DNA from: Diplonema papillatum
Taxonomy: Eukaryota > Euglenozoa > Diplonemea > Diplonemida > Diplonemidae
Length of the DNA stretch: 64,000 nucleotides
Reading direction: 5' to 3'
NCBI GenBank assembly: GCA_030068145.1
Contig: JAPJBO010000124.1
Coordinates: 1 to 64,000, forward strand
Shown: one piece after another, positions 23,321 to 32,944 of the stretch
How the letters are laid out: every line of letters begins with the position of its first letter
Position numbering within the stretch: the stretch's first letter is position 1
Made by a program: the position numbers and the translations under genes
The notes under the pieces: model-generated
What the model was told of the DNA's origin: nothing
Databases searched by the model: none
Seen by the model: only the letters and a program-made list of their open reading frames with translations

Positions 23321-23702
23321 AACACTCGAGGGGCTGCCTTGTGCTCATTTCGACGGAGGCTAGAGCGATTGTTGAACGCATACGCCCGCCACTAAACCCA
23401 GATTAACCTGTGTTTCGTGTGGGCTGCAGCACATTTTACCTCCTTTGATCTTTGATCTTGGAATATTGTTGCGATAGTGGGGAGTCATCGGCATGCCGAT
23501 GAGTACCACACTATGCTTGCCTTTCGCTACGTGACACCGGATGGGTCACTCTTGGCGCGCTTCCGTCGTGGTGCAACCCGCGACGGCTGCATCTGCTGGT
23601 AGCTTGTGGCTAGTTCGTAGTCAGATTGCCTCCTTTGATCTTTCGCAATTGGCAGTCTCCCCAAGCAATTCCTACAAAGCAGGTGCTTATACAAAAAGAA
23701 GT
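23321..23702 (+). repeat. R1 copy split by a 175-bp insertion
   Basis: The 5' part of R1 (with CTCGAGGGGCTGCCTTGTGC) runs to 23453, and the 3' part resumes at 23629 and ends in an A-rich tail near 23702. The two parts overlap by the 15-bp direct repeat CCTCCTTTGATCTTT (23439-23453 and 23629-23643), which is the target duplication of the insertion between them. Confidence 0.8.
23454..23628. mobile_element. Palindrome-end element inserted in R1
   Basis: A 175-bp insertion flanked by a 15-bp direct repeat. It contains GTTGCGATAGTGGGGAGT, then the perfect 16-bp palindrome CATCGGCATGCCGATG (23486-23501), then AGTACCACACTATG. The same order, with a different palindrome, forms the ends of the element at 32301-33597. 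Sequence after the palindrome (GGGTCACTCTTGGCGCGCTT, CGTCGTGGTGCAACCC) also matches that element, so this is a truncated member. Confidence 0.7.
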
Positions 23703-23893
23703 AGGTGGGCGCTGCCGCAGCAGGTGCAAGGCCGCGGACGGCAACACCCAACACGCGGAGGCCACGCAGTTCTCCGCCGAGTGCACGACGTCGGCGCCGA
23801 GCTTCTGAGCCCTCCACGACAAAATGTTGTAGAACGGCGTCTTGTACGCGTGCGCGACGGTTTCGTCGCCTTTCATCTCTTCGTACGCGGTGA
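23703..23893 (-). pseudogene. Captured fragment of lipase A
   Basis: About 187 bp nearly identical to 24269-24453 inside the 3' part of lipase A (the region reading KTLFYNILSWRAQKLG to RCRQ...). It is bounded on the left by the A-rich end of an R1 copy. On the right it ends with a partial palindrome (CCATCGGCATGCCG) that joins directly to another R1 fragment. It cannot be translated as a functional enzyme. The few differences from the source suggest a fairly recent copy. Confidence 0.85.
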
Positions 23894-23907
23894 GCCATCG
23901 GCATGCC

Positions 23908-23967
23908 GCCTCCTTTGATCTTTCGCAACTGGCAGCCTCCTCAAGGGCAGGTGCTAAACAAAAATTA
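23908..23967 (+). repeat. R1 fragment
   Basis: 3' portion of R1 (CCTCCTTTGATCTTTCGCAA ... GCAGGTGCT, A-rich end), shortened by a small internal deletion. Confidence 0.75.
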
Positions 23968-24090
23968 GTATGGCGCTTTCTTTTGTTTGTGCGCACTAGC
24001 GGAACTCACCTGCTTTGGTAAGTTTCATGTTGACGCTGCCAACTACTAATTTTTAGTACTAACAATGAATTGTTAACACAAAAAAAGTAG
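23968..24090 (+). repeat. Dispersed repeat R3
   Basis: Contains TAGTATGGCGCTTTCTTTTG, GCACTAGCGGAACTCACCTG, GTTTCATGTTGACGCTGCCA and AGTACTAACAATGAATTGTT. Other copies are at 41389-41504 and 50138-50325. It often follows R1 directly, so R1 and R3 may be parts of one larger repeat. Confidence 0.7.
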
Positions 24091-24105
24091 GTGGACAGAA
24101 GCTCG

Positions 24106-25920
24106 TCAGTGCCACTTCTCGCGCGTGGCGAGGTCGATGTTTTTAGCGTACGCCGACGGGATGTGGTCGTAGACGAACGACGGCATGAGGGCGACGCTGA
24201 GCAGGGTGAGGAGGGCGCTGCGCAGCTCGCTGTCCTCGCCGCCGATCAGCTCGCGCAGGGGCGCACGCCAGCGCTGCCGCAGCAGGTGCAAGGCCGCGGA
24301 CGGCACCACCCAACACGCGGAGGCCACGCAGTTCTCCGCAGAGTGCACGACGTCGGCGCCGAGCTTCTGGGCCCTCCACGACAAAATGTTGTAGAACAGC
24401 GTCTTGTACGCGTGCGCGACGGTTTCGTCGCCTTTCATCTCCTCGTACGCGGTGAGCTCGGGGTACCCGACGCATTGATGCGGGGGCCTGCCGAAATAAT
24501 CGAGCCGGTACTCACGCCCCACTTCGCCCCAGTTCGAGATGCTGCAGAAGTTCTGCTTCGGCATCACGTCCGATCGGGAGAGGACCATCGACCACACCCG
24601 GAACATCTCGGCGAGCAACCCCGTGCCCATGGGGACCACCCCGACGATGTCGTTTCCGTTGCGGAAGCGCCGGAACGGGACGCGCAGGCGCTCCAAGGCG
24701 CCGTTCACCTTGTCGGCGAAGGCGCGATCCCCAACGCGTGGGTTGCCGAAGGTGTAGACTCCCGTGAGGGACGCGCAGAGCGTCGTGAGGATCTTGGCCC
24801 AGTCCTTTTCGCCGACGACCCGCGACGCCTTCCTCTCCCTGCAGATCTCCGGGGAGACGACGAACGCGGTGAGCATCGTCGCCAGAGCCGCGCCGAGCGA
24901 GTGCCCCGTGATCCAAAGCTTGAACTCCTTCCCTGAGCCCTTCGCCATGTCCGCGATCCGCGACAAGATCATCAAGATCTTCATCAGCGGCGGGTGCTCG
25001 TCGCCGCGCAGGACCTTCTTCACGAACGCGTTGTAAAACCCTTCGTGCACCCTCCCGTGCACGCCGAGCCCGCTCACCCCGAACCCGTATTCCGCCAAAA
25101 ACGTATAGTCGACCACCTTCGCGATCCGGCAGTCGGACATCCACTCGTTCAAATCGAAGGGCGACGTGCCCTTGAACACGACCGCGGTCACCACGCAGTC
25201 GCCGACCTCCCTGAACACGATCGTGCAGCTGCAGCTGTTCTTGTGCAGCACCCGCACGCGCTGGTGGTCGGAGTACCCGAGGTTCCGGAACAGCTCGTCG
25301 TGGACCTTGTTGCCCTCGTAGACGGCGCACGAAAGCATCGCGAAGTACTTCGCGAGGTTCAAATCGTAGGCGCCGTCCACTGGACCAGGGTCACTCGTGA
25401 GCAACCGGTCCAGCTTGCCCTGGCAGCTCGGCGTGAAGTCGCGCGGTTTGTACCCCCTGATGTACGGGATCCCCGTCACGTTGACGGCCGAGTGAGAGCT
25501 GCCCATCACGTTCGTGCCTGCCGCTTTGACCGGGGACGCCTCCTTGCCCTGGCCCGACGGCACGACGACGTCGAGCGCGCAGCGCCAGACCCTCTCCAGC
25601 GCGTCGAACGTGCCGGAGACGACCTTCCGCACGAAGACTTCGAAGATGAATATGCCGATCCCGACCAGACGCAGCGCCACGAAGATCGCCAGCGAGAGCA
25701 CCGCCGTGCTCAGGTCCTCCACGGCGACCAGCAGCCACACGGCGGAATGCTTGGTGAACTCCCCGTACGACGTCCAGTCGTCGAGGTCCATCTCCCCGTC
25801 GCCCAACACATCCGAGAAGTCGATCCCGGCTTTTGCCCCATGTCCGTTGGTTTCCTTGACCTGGTGCACTCTAGCTACAGGTGTGACCTGCTGCACCATG
25901 TACATTCGCGCACCATCCAT
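24106..25920 (-). CDS. Class-3 lipase-like hydrolase A, membrane-anchored
   Basis: Uninterrupted 604-aa frame ending in TGA. Alpha/beta-hydrolase of the fungal-lipase/class-3 type: nucleophile elbow GHSLGAALA with Ser341, acid in NGNDIVGVVP (Asp424), and a candidate base in PPHQCVGYP (His481). A hydrophobic stretch at about 59-100 (VWLLVAVEDL...IFIFEVF) predicts a membrane anchor or re-entrant helix before the enzyme domain. The start at 25920 (MDGARMY) fits the N-termini of the two paralogues; an upstream in-frame Met at 26073 would add 51 poorly conserved residues. It hydrolyses ester bonds, probably of acylglycerols, though the substrate is not readable. The C-terminal signature is LRSALLTLL...PSFVYDH.PS.YAKNID, shared by all three paralogues. 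Confidence 0.88.
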   Translation of the reverse strand: MDGARMYMVQQVTPVARVHQVKETNGHGAKAGIDFSDVLGDGEMDLDDWTSYGEFTKHSAVWLLVAVEDLSTAVLSLAIFVALRLVGIGIFIFEVFVRKVVSGTFDALERVWRCALDVVVPSGQGKEASPVKAAGTNVMGSSHSAVNVTGIPYIRGYKPRDFTPSCQGKLDRLLTSDPGPVDGAYDLNLAKYFAMLSCAVYEGNKVHDELFRNLGYSDHQRVRVLHKNSCSCTIVFREVGDCVVTAVVFKGTSPFDLNEWMSDCRIAKVVDYTFLAEYGFGVSGLGVHGRVHEGFYNAFVKKVLRGDEHPPLMKILMILSRIADMAKGSGKEFKLWITGHSLGAALATMLTAFVVSPEICRERKASRVVGEKDWAKILTTLCASLTGVYTFGNPRVGDRAFADKVNGALERLRVPFRRFRNGNDIVGVVPMGTGLLAEMFRVWSMVLSRSDVMPKQNFCSISNWGEVGREYRLDYFGRPPHQCVGYPELTAYEEMKGDETVAHAYKTLFYNILSWRAQKLGADVVHSAENCVASACWVVPSAALHLLRQRWRAPLRELIGGEDSELRSALLTLLSVALMPSFVYDHIPSAYAKNIDLATREKWH

Positions 25921-27504
25921 TCTGCTTTTCCTTTGTAACCTTCCGCGACTTCCTGCTTGTGACGGTGTTTCGATGGGAAATAGGCACTCAATTTCAGCAG
26001 ATGAAGCGAGGTGGAACCCAGGACGGGCAACCCTCGACGCACGTCGCGTGGATGCAATGATGAAGGTTCGCACATTTTCGTGCTGCGTGACGATCAGAAA
26101 GAGTGTCGCGTGGCGCCAGTTGCGCTCAACAGCTTCACGAAGTAGACTCGGACGGGTTCAACTCATGAGCCGGCTTCGTTCTTTGGAAAGATAGGCGATC
26201 TGTGGCCAGGTCCGCTTCGGAAGCTACTTTTGTTTGTGTGTACGTGTAAACCCTGTTTTGAGTGATTTAACACAGCACGCTGCCATCCGACACTTTTTGA
26301 TATAGACAAGCAAGCTTTGTTACCATAAGAAACAGCAATAAAGCTAGGGCCAACGCTGGCAGGTCGGGTCAAGCGGGGTGAGGAGGGAGTAACGATGAAG
26401 TATTGGTGCCAAATGTCTCGTCTTACAAATACAGACGCAGCTCCTCTAGACTCGCAAAGGTGGTCCTTGCCACCCATTCAAATTCACCCGGTTGAACAGG
26501 GCAAGCGCCACGCTGGGAGCCCGATCGAGAACTGTCGACAACTAGCCAAAAAAGCAAACGGAGCAAATAACTTGGAAAACCCCCCCCGTCTGTGCCGATG
26601 CATTGGGGGGAGCGGGGGGAGGGAGAGAGAAGGGGCGGCGGGGCCCAGGATTGCTTGGTCGCAAGGAGGTAAAGAAGGAACGCGCAGTTTTCCCTTCGTG
26701 TCCCGGCTTCAGCAAGAGAGAAAGGCGTCGCGGTGCTAGGAGCCAACGCCCACGCGCTCGCCCACGCGGCCGGAGTGGCGAATGCCAGCGTGGTGCGGAA
26801 AGGTGGGCAACGGGTAAACGCCGGGGCGCAATTCCTTATTTTGGTTGAACGGCATCGCTGCACATACGCACACCAGATCGCAGATCGAGTTGACGATAGC
26901 GGGTACATTATTGACACCTCAGGTGCCACTTGCACAGATGCGGGCTATGTGGGGGGGTTACGAGAGAAGATGGGCCAGTTAACTGCCAGCTAACTCGTAC
27001 TATAGTGTAAGACGATCGCAAAAGAAGAAATGCGCCAACAAAAGACTTGCTTGGCACAGTTTGAGCAAGCAGGCCTGCGTCCGGAAAATGACAGACGAGA
27101 AGTGTTTTCGTCGTGAAGGCCAGACTAGATCCAAAGGATCTCGGCTCGGCCAGCCGGCGTTCCCGAGTCGGTTTGGCTTCCCACGTATGAAAGGCGATGT
27201 TTGAACACGTCACATGCGGTATCACACAATAACAGAATGAGCAAAGACCCTCGTGGGTTTGCTCTGGTTGAGGAGAGTGTCCAGGGCGCGACACAGCGAG
27301 ACCAGGAACCGTTCACAAGAAGTCCCCGCCGGGACCGCGCTTCGTTCTGCTTTCCTGGCAGCACAACCGGCAACTACTTTGTTGCCAGGCCGTTGTCGGA
27401 AACAAACTTGCTTGCCCATCGGAACGCGCCAACCACAACCCATCCGAGTTCGTGGTCAGGCGCGGTAACAACTGTCGACCCGCTACCCGGTGGCAAAGGA
27501 ATGC
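25921..27504. other. Intergenic between lipases A and B
   Basis: About 1.6 kb without a convincing gene. Small open frames on both strands lack protein-like content. A short C/G tract pair lies at about 26580-26615. Confidence 0.45.
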
Positions 27505-27725
27505 GTCGGCCGTCACTCACGGCGGTCGATGTCTCGGCGTTCTGAGACGGCAATTTGTCGAGGACAAACGACGGCGTGAACAACAAGCTGGGGAGAGCGG
27601 GGACAGCTCTGAGCTTGTCTTCTTCCCTGCCAATGCAACGGAGCACTCAGGCGCTGCCAAATCGGGTTGAAAACGGCTGAGAGCAGAGGCCGTCTTTTGT
27701 CGGAGGTCTTCTGAGCCCTCCCGCC
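27505..27725 (-). pseudogene. Degenerate 3'-end copy of lipase B (distal)
   Basis: Diverged copy of the last ~220 bp of lipase B: GGTCGATGTCTCGGCGTTCT, ACAAACGACGGCGTGAACAA and CAGGCGCTGCCAAATCGGGT match the 3' coding region at about 28090-28250, with indels that break the frame. Ends around GAGCCCTCCCG. Confidence 0.75.
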
Positions 27726-27776
27726 GAGAAAGTAAGCTGCGGCCCATTCACGCCGAGAGAGGAACAAACGTCGCTA

Positions 27777-28012
27777 CGACGGCTGTCTGCCGATCATCAC
27801 CGCCACATTTCGCGTGTTGCTCAGATGCTCTTGGCGTAGTGAGACGGCAGGTGGTCGTAGACAGACAAACAACGGCATGATATAACAAGCTGACGAGAGC
27901 AGTGACAGTTCTGAGTTTCTGGGGATGTTTTCTTCCGCGACGGAGCAGTCGCCCAGATTTGCACCTGCCAAATCAGGGTGAAGACGACCGAGAGCAGATG
28001 TCGTGTTTTTGA
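27777..28012 (-). pseudogene. Degenerate 3'-end copy of lipase B (proximal)
   Basis: Second copy: GATCATCACCGCCACAT at the stop region, GGCAGGTGGTCGTAGACA, ACGGCATGATATAACAAGCT and GCCAAATCAGGGTGAAGACG match 28065-28260 in order. The AAATCAGG block is displaced and the frame is broken. Together with the neighbouring copy it forms a decayed tandem series just past the gene's stop codon. Confidence 0.8.
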
Positions 28013-28068
28013 GCCCTGACAATGTCACCAGCTGCCCAGAAGTAATCCGATGGCTGCCCGTCGGATCA

Positions 28069-29901
28069 TCACCGCCACATGTCGCGCGTTGCTCGGTCGA
28101 TGTTCTTGGCGTACTGAGACGGGAGGTGGTCGTACACAAACGACGGCATGAACAACAAGCTGAGGAGAGTGAGAAGAGCACTTCTGAGCTTGCTTTCTTC
28201 CCCACCGATGAACTCGTGCAAAGGTGCCGTCAGGCGCTGCCAAATCAGGTTGAAGACGGCCAGCGGCAGCTCCCAGCAGAGGGAAAGGAAGCAATTCGAC
28301 GCCGAGAGCAGCACGTCCTCCACCAACCTCTCCACCCTCCAAAACAAGGCGCCGTGCACAAGCGCCCCGACCCCGCCGACGGCGCCGGGGCCGCCCGTTT
28401 CGCCAGACACGGTCGACGAGGGGTACTCGACGCTTCTGTGGGGAAACAGGCCCACGTACCCGAGGCGGAACTCTTTTCCGACCTCGCCCCAGTCCGTCGC
28501 GCTGCAGAAGTCCTGCGTGGGGAGGGCGTTCGAGGTTGAGACGACGGACGACCACAGCCGGTGGATCTCGGCGAGCAGCCCCGTGCCCATGGGGACCACC
28601 CCGACGATGTCGTTTCCGTTGCGGAAGCGGCGGAACGGGACGCTCAGGCGGGACAGTGCGCCGTTCACGTTGTCAGCGAACACGCGGTCTCCGACTCGGG
28701 GGTTTCCGTAGGTGTACACTCCCGCGAGCGATTCACAGAGGAGCTCGAGGACTGCAGACCAGTCTTCTTCACCCTCCACGCACGGCGCGTATCTCTCCTT
28801 CGCGATTTCAGGCGAAACGACGAACGCTGTGAACATCGTCGCGAGGGCGGCGCCCAGCGAGTGGCCGGCGACCCAGAGCCGGAGCCTTTTCCCGCGGTTC
28901 GGCTCCGCGTTCGCGACGCGGGAGAGGACCGACAGGATCTTTTTCAGCGGCGGCCGCCCTTCCCCGCGCGCGGGCTTCGAAACGAACGCGTCGTAGAAGC
29001 CTTCGTGCACCCGGCCGGGCGCCCCGCGGCCGCCGACACCGAAGCCGTATTCGGCCAGGAACGCGTAGTCGGCCACCTTCCCCGCGCTGCAGTCCGCCAT
29101 CCACTCCTTCAACTCGAACGGGGACGCCCCCTTGAACACGACCGCCACCACCAGGCAGTCCCGGACCCCCTTGAACCCCACGGTGCACCCGCAACCCGGC
29201 TCGGCGATCCTCACGGTCTGGCCCTCATCAAACCCCGAATTGCGGAAGACTTCGTCGTGCATGGCGTCCCTTTCGTACACCGCGCAGGACAGCATCGCGA
29301 AGTACTTGGCGAGGTTCAGGTCGTGGACCGACCCCTGCAGCCCCGCGTCTCCCGCGAGCATGCGGTCGAGCTTGTCTCGGCACTTCGCCCCGAAGCTCCT
29401 CGGCTTGTACGCTTTGATGTACGGAATCCCCGTCACATTCACCGCGGAGTACGAGCTGCCCAGTGCGTTCGCTCTGCCGGCGTGGGTGTCTGGCTTCATC
29501 TCGTACGCAGGCCGTGAGGAGGGGTGTGGGTGGCCTCTGACGATGTGGTACCAGCGCCGCTCCAGGAGATCAAACGCGATGGCCACGACGTTGCGGACGA
29601 GGCACTCGAAGAGGAGGACGCCCGCGCCGACCAGGCGCAGCGCGGCGCAGAACGACAGGGACGCGACGGAGGCGGCGATGCCGCCGACGCACCCCAGGAG
29701 CCAGCCCGCCGTGTCCGTCACGTACTCACCGCACGTCGTCCGGTTGGGCCCCGGCTCTGCCTGACCGCCGAGCACGTCTGAAAAGTCGAACGGCTCTCCG
29801 AGTCGGTCGTCAGACACAGGACGCCGTCCTTCGCACGCCAAAACACCATGCTCCCCTGCTGCGAAGCGATCGCTGGCCGTGTTCCAGAGGGTCGCGTCCA
29901 T
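28069..29901 (-). CDS. Class-3 lipase-like hydrolase B, membrane-anchored
   Basis: Uninterrupted 610-aa frame, TGA stop, paralogue of A and C. Catalytic set: GHSLGAALA (Ser348), NGNDIVGVVP (Asp431), FPHRSVEYP (His488). The hydrophobic N-terminal segment is at about 66-108. Conserved landmarks in order are NVTGIPYI, LNLAKYFAMLSCAVYE, VVFKG.SPF, RVHEGFYDAFV, YGNPRVGDR and the C-terminal signature PSFVYDHLPSQYAKNID. The N-terminal 55 residues (MDATLWNTAS...) diverge from A and C apart from FDFSDVLG, which A also has. Two decayed copies of the gene's own 3' end follow it. The role is as for A, with substrate unknown. Confidence 0.88.
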   Translation of the reverse strand: MDATLWNTASDRFAAGEHGVLACEGRRPVSDDRLGEPFDFSDVLGGQAEPGPNRTTCGEYVTDTAGWLLGCVGGIAASVASLSFCAALRLVGAGVLLFECLVRNVVAIAFDLLERRWYHIVRGHPHPSSRPAYEMKPDTHAGRANALGSSYSAVNVTGIPYIKAYKPRSFGAKCRDKLDRMLAGDAGLQGSVHDLNLAKYFAMLSCAVYERDAMHDEVFRNSGFDEGQTVRIAEPGCGCTVGFKGVRDCLVVAVVFKGASPFELKEWMADCSAGKVADYAFLAEYGFGVGGRGAPGRVHEGFYDAFVSKPARGEGRPPLKKILSVLSRVANAEPNRGKRLRLWVAGHSLGAALATMFTAFVVSPEIAKERYAPCVEGEEDWSAVLELLCESLAGVYTYGNPRVGDRVFADNVNGALSRLSVPFRRFRNGNDIVGVVPMGTGLLAEIHRLWSSVVSTSNALPTQDFCSATDWGEVGKEFRLGYVGLFPHRSVEYPSSTVSGETGGPGAVGGVGALVHGALFWRVERLVEDVLLSASNCFLSLCWELPLAVFNLIWQRLTAPLHEFIGGEESKLRSALLTLLSLLFMPSFVYDHLPSQYAKNIDRATRDMWR

Positions 29902-30092
29902 TACAGTTTGACCCAGCTATACGGCTGTCGGACACAGTTTCAGAGCTAGCGGACACAGTTTGGGCAAGCCCTGTCGTTTCTCCTTCCCCTCAAGGGGTGC
30001 CTGAGTCCTGCGTTTTTGTGTTTCCGACGATCCCGAATGGACGTACAGATTCTTTTTTGTTTTTTCAAGCTCTCGACAGATCGGGGGTGTCT
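29902..30092. other. 5' flank of lipase B
   Basis: The stretch at about 30008-30050 (TTTTTGTGTTTCCGACGATC, CCGAATGG, GTACAGATT) recurs inside the 18S-embedded element at about 44977-45022. This copy directly precedes an 18S fragment. Confidence 0.45.
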
Positions 30093-30255
30093 GTGCCGAT
30101 CTCGTTCGCTAGCGGAATCAACCTAACAAATCACCCCACCAACCAGGGGCGGCCGTGCACCACCGCACAATTCATCGAGAAAGAGCTCGCAATCTGTCAA
30201 CCCTTGAGATCGTCCTGATCTAGTAAATTTCCCCGTGTTGTGTCAAATTCGCATC
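30093..30255 (-). rRNA. 18S rRNA fragment (relic)
   Basis: Matches the antisense of 18S around the universally conserved GTTAACGAACG and AATTTGACTCAACACGG segments. It parallels 42098-42245 in this window with scattered substitutions (for example GTTCGCTAGCGGAATCAACC against GTTCGTTAACGGAATCAACC). About 160 nt only, therefore non-functional. Confidence 0.85.
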
Positions 30256-31160
30256 TTGCGGGGGGACAGCGCCGCTCACCTGTCCGCTTCACCATTGACT
30301 GCCCCGGTGATTGGTCGTACAAAGGGTCAAAGACAGAAGGGCATGGGAGCGAGAGAACAAGAGATAGAGTCTCAGAGAGTGGGGGAGGAAAATGGAGGTC
30401 GCAGCGCGTTCTCTATGAAGGAGCTTTTGTAGCTTTTTCCGCCAATCCTGCTAGGAAACCCTGCGCCGGCTGTTAAGAACGTTCGGGGAAGAAGAGAAGA
30501 AAGAAACAGAAAAAAAAACGTTCAGGAAGGGACAATGGGCACGAGTGTCGGTGCGTCTTTCAGGCCCGAAGTAGACCCTAGCTGCATTGTCGCTGGCAGC
30601 GCTGGAGCGCGTGGCATTCGAGGCACGTGTAATTTGGTCCCCAGGGAAGGCCAGGCCAGTGCCATGAGGTGCTGGCCCGGCACTTGTGCTGCATTTCGTG
30701 GGTTTGTCTAGCACGAGCAGAGATTTGTTATGTGGCGAGATTTTGCTTTCTAGCGGACTGCTTTTTTTGATTTAAAATCCTTTTCCCACCGACGTTTCTA
30801 CAATGCGGATGGCTACTTTTCGACACGTTTGGCCATTTGGTGGAGAAGGTGCCAGAGTCTGCTAGTTGCAAGATGGTGCACGGCCAGGCGAAGCACGAGT
30901 AGCGCTACTGATACTTAGAGCTTTGATTTCCTAGGCTGAAGATCGAGTGCCCAGGAGATCAAATTCCTGGGCATGGAGTCGCAAGGGCCTGACACAAGTT
31001 CTGTGCCACGGGCTCGGTTCAAAGTCCTACGTACAACACTACGGTTTCACCAGAACTTCGGCGCTCAAGCTGCATCTGGAGCTGCACCGGCTGGACGTGC
31101 TGCAGAGCAACGCCCCCACTTGCCTTCGGAGCAGACTGCAAATACGGCATCTTTCGCATT
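30256..31160. other. No gene identified
   Basis: No convincing coding or structural feature in about 900 bp. Confidence 0.35.
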
Positions 31161-31162
31161 CA

Positions 31163-31292
31163 AAAAGTAGCCCCAATGTCTTGTCCTCTGACAGGTAGAA
31201 AGCTCATCACCAAAAAGTAGCCCCCATGTGACAGGTAGAAAACTCATCATCTTTCCACCTCGAGAAGTTGTTCTCGAGGTCGGAAATCTCGA
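31163..31292. repeat. Short duplication plus hairpin
   Basis: AAAAAGTAGCCCC(C)AATG...GACAGGTAGAAA.CTCATCA occurs twice (about 31163-31210 and 31213-31248). Immediately after is a hairpin, CCTCGAGAA-GTTG-TTCTCGAGG. Confidence 0.7.
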
Positions 31293-31321
31293 GTAGGAAG
31301 ACCCCACTTTTCTCTCGGAAA

Positions 31322-31550
31322 ATACTCGAGGGACTGCCTTGTGCTCATTTCGAAGGAGGCTAGAGGGGGAGAAAACAATACAACTACAAAGTGGGTCTTT
31401 TTTGTTGAACGCTTACGCCCGCCACTTAACCCAGATTTACCTGTGTTTCGTGTGGGCTACAGCACATTTACCTCCTTTGATCTATCGCAACTGGCAGTCT
31501 CCTCAAGCATTGCCTACAAAGCAGGTGCTCATACAACAAAAAAACAGCTG
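31322..31550 (+). repeat. SINE-like repeat R1, longest copy
   Basis: Includes the 5' extension CTCGAGGGACTGCCTTGTGC and GGAGGCTAGAGGGGGAGAAA ahead of the GAACGCTTACGCCCGCCACT body, ending ACAAAGCAGGTGCTCATACA plus an A-rich tail. The extension recurs at 23325 and 50333, so the full-length repeat is at least about 225 bp. Confidence 0.8.
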
Positions 31551-32300
31551 TTCTTTTTAAGCTTTTCTTTTTTGCACTTGCTTGCAGCCTCTTCTCAAGC
31601 GGAACGCCCGGGGCTCCTCGAAGCGAACGGGAGTTCGGCGACCGCACTGGCCGATGTCCAGTACCAGCATCAGCCCACCACTTCGCGAAAGCATGGGCTG
31701 GATGCTTAGTCCTGGACCGCCAGGATCAGAATCGACCCCCGACGGAAGAAGGGGAAGGGGAGTTGTCCAATGCGGAAAAGTCCTTCTGTATAAACGAGTG
31801 AACAGGGCAATCATTGGTCATTTTTGACGTGTCGAGGCGCATTGTCCGAACTCGAGTTCGGGTTCGGACTTTTTCGCGATGAATATTTCGCTTCGTCTTC
31901 AAAGACCAGCCCCCCCAACCTCCGACTAGCAGCGGGTGCCCGCTGAGGAGGCTAAGAGCCTTTAGCAGTGCGTTTCTTTCTTTGCTTTCTGGGTTCCTTT
32001 GTTCGTTCGCGTTCGGTTCTTTTTTTGTTGTGTTCCTTAGATCGGGGTTCTACTTGAACTCCGGGATTTTTCGGTGCCTTCAGAGTGGCGAGCAGGGGGC
32101 CGTTGCGAATGGTTCAAAGTCGGGTTGACTGCAGAGGCTTGGGGTGGGAGAAAAGGTGGAAGGATGCTGCTCGTGTCAGGCGATGTGTCAATCCATCGGA
32201 ACCCCTCGTTGGCTTGGACGCTGTCAGCCAGAGCTAGCCTGTGTTCGCGAGGGTAAACACGTATAAGTGAAACAAACCTGGTTTTCCGCAACATTACGTT
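31551..32300. other. No gene identified
   Basis: No convincing gene. An open frame reading out of the palindromic repeat at 32336 (minus strand, MHANDSPPTQQE...) extends to 32037, but only its first 12 residues, encoded by the repeat, recur elsewhere. Confidence 0.35.
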
Positions 32301-32944
32301 TTCTTGTTGCGTTGGTGGAGAGTCATTTGCATGCAAATGAGTACCACACTATGGCAGCTTCCAGACTCCAGGAGGGTCACTTTTTCCGCGCTTTCGTCGT
32401 GGTTCAACCCTTGTCGGTTACACTGTCAACCGTCACTTTGATGATGACAACCGGTTGTTACCATATACATGAGCCAATTCACCTACCCCCTGATCGAGTG
32501 TAATCGAGCGTAATCGAGTGTAATCGAGTGTAATCGTTTGGATTAGAATGCAAAGAATCTGTGGCGATAATCTGCATCGCAGTGTAATCGAGTGTAATCG
32601 AGCGTAATAGAGTGTAGTAGAGTGTAGTAGAGCGTTGTAGAGTGTGATCGAGATTGACACTAGTATTTTGGGTTCGACCACTGGTGGACCCCTGACTGGC
32701 CCATGGGCGACGATGTTGACCACTGTCTGGCCCAAGACGTGCCAAGCATAAGCATACGAGGGACGGAAACCGCAGGCAAGTGGGCGATGTGCATATGAGA
32801 CCGGAAGCTCTCGAGATGAAGATGTTCTAAATCATGGCAGCGAGCACGGGGACTGCAGGCGGGTTGGTGGCGAAAAGGGACAGAAAGATCTTCGAGCGAC
32901 TGTGAGCAGCCTAGCAAGACGGGATGATGAATGATGAAGAAGCG

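Noticed and set aside
24994..25938. Long plus-strand frames opposite the lipase genes (also 24091-24936, 28561-29517, 35811-36539, 36543-37406)
   Set aside because: Antisense shadows in GC-rich coding sequence. The minus strand carries the recognisable hydrolase motifs.
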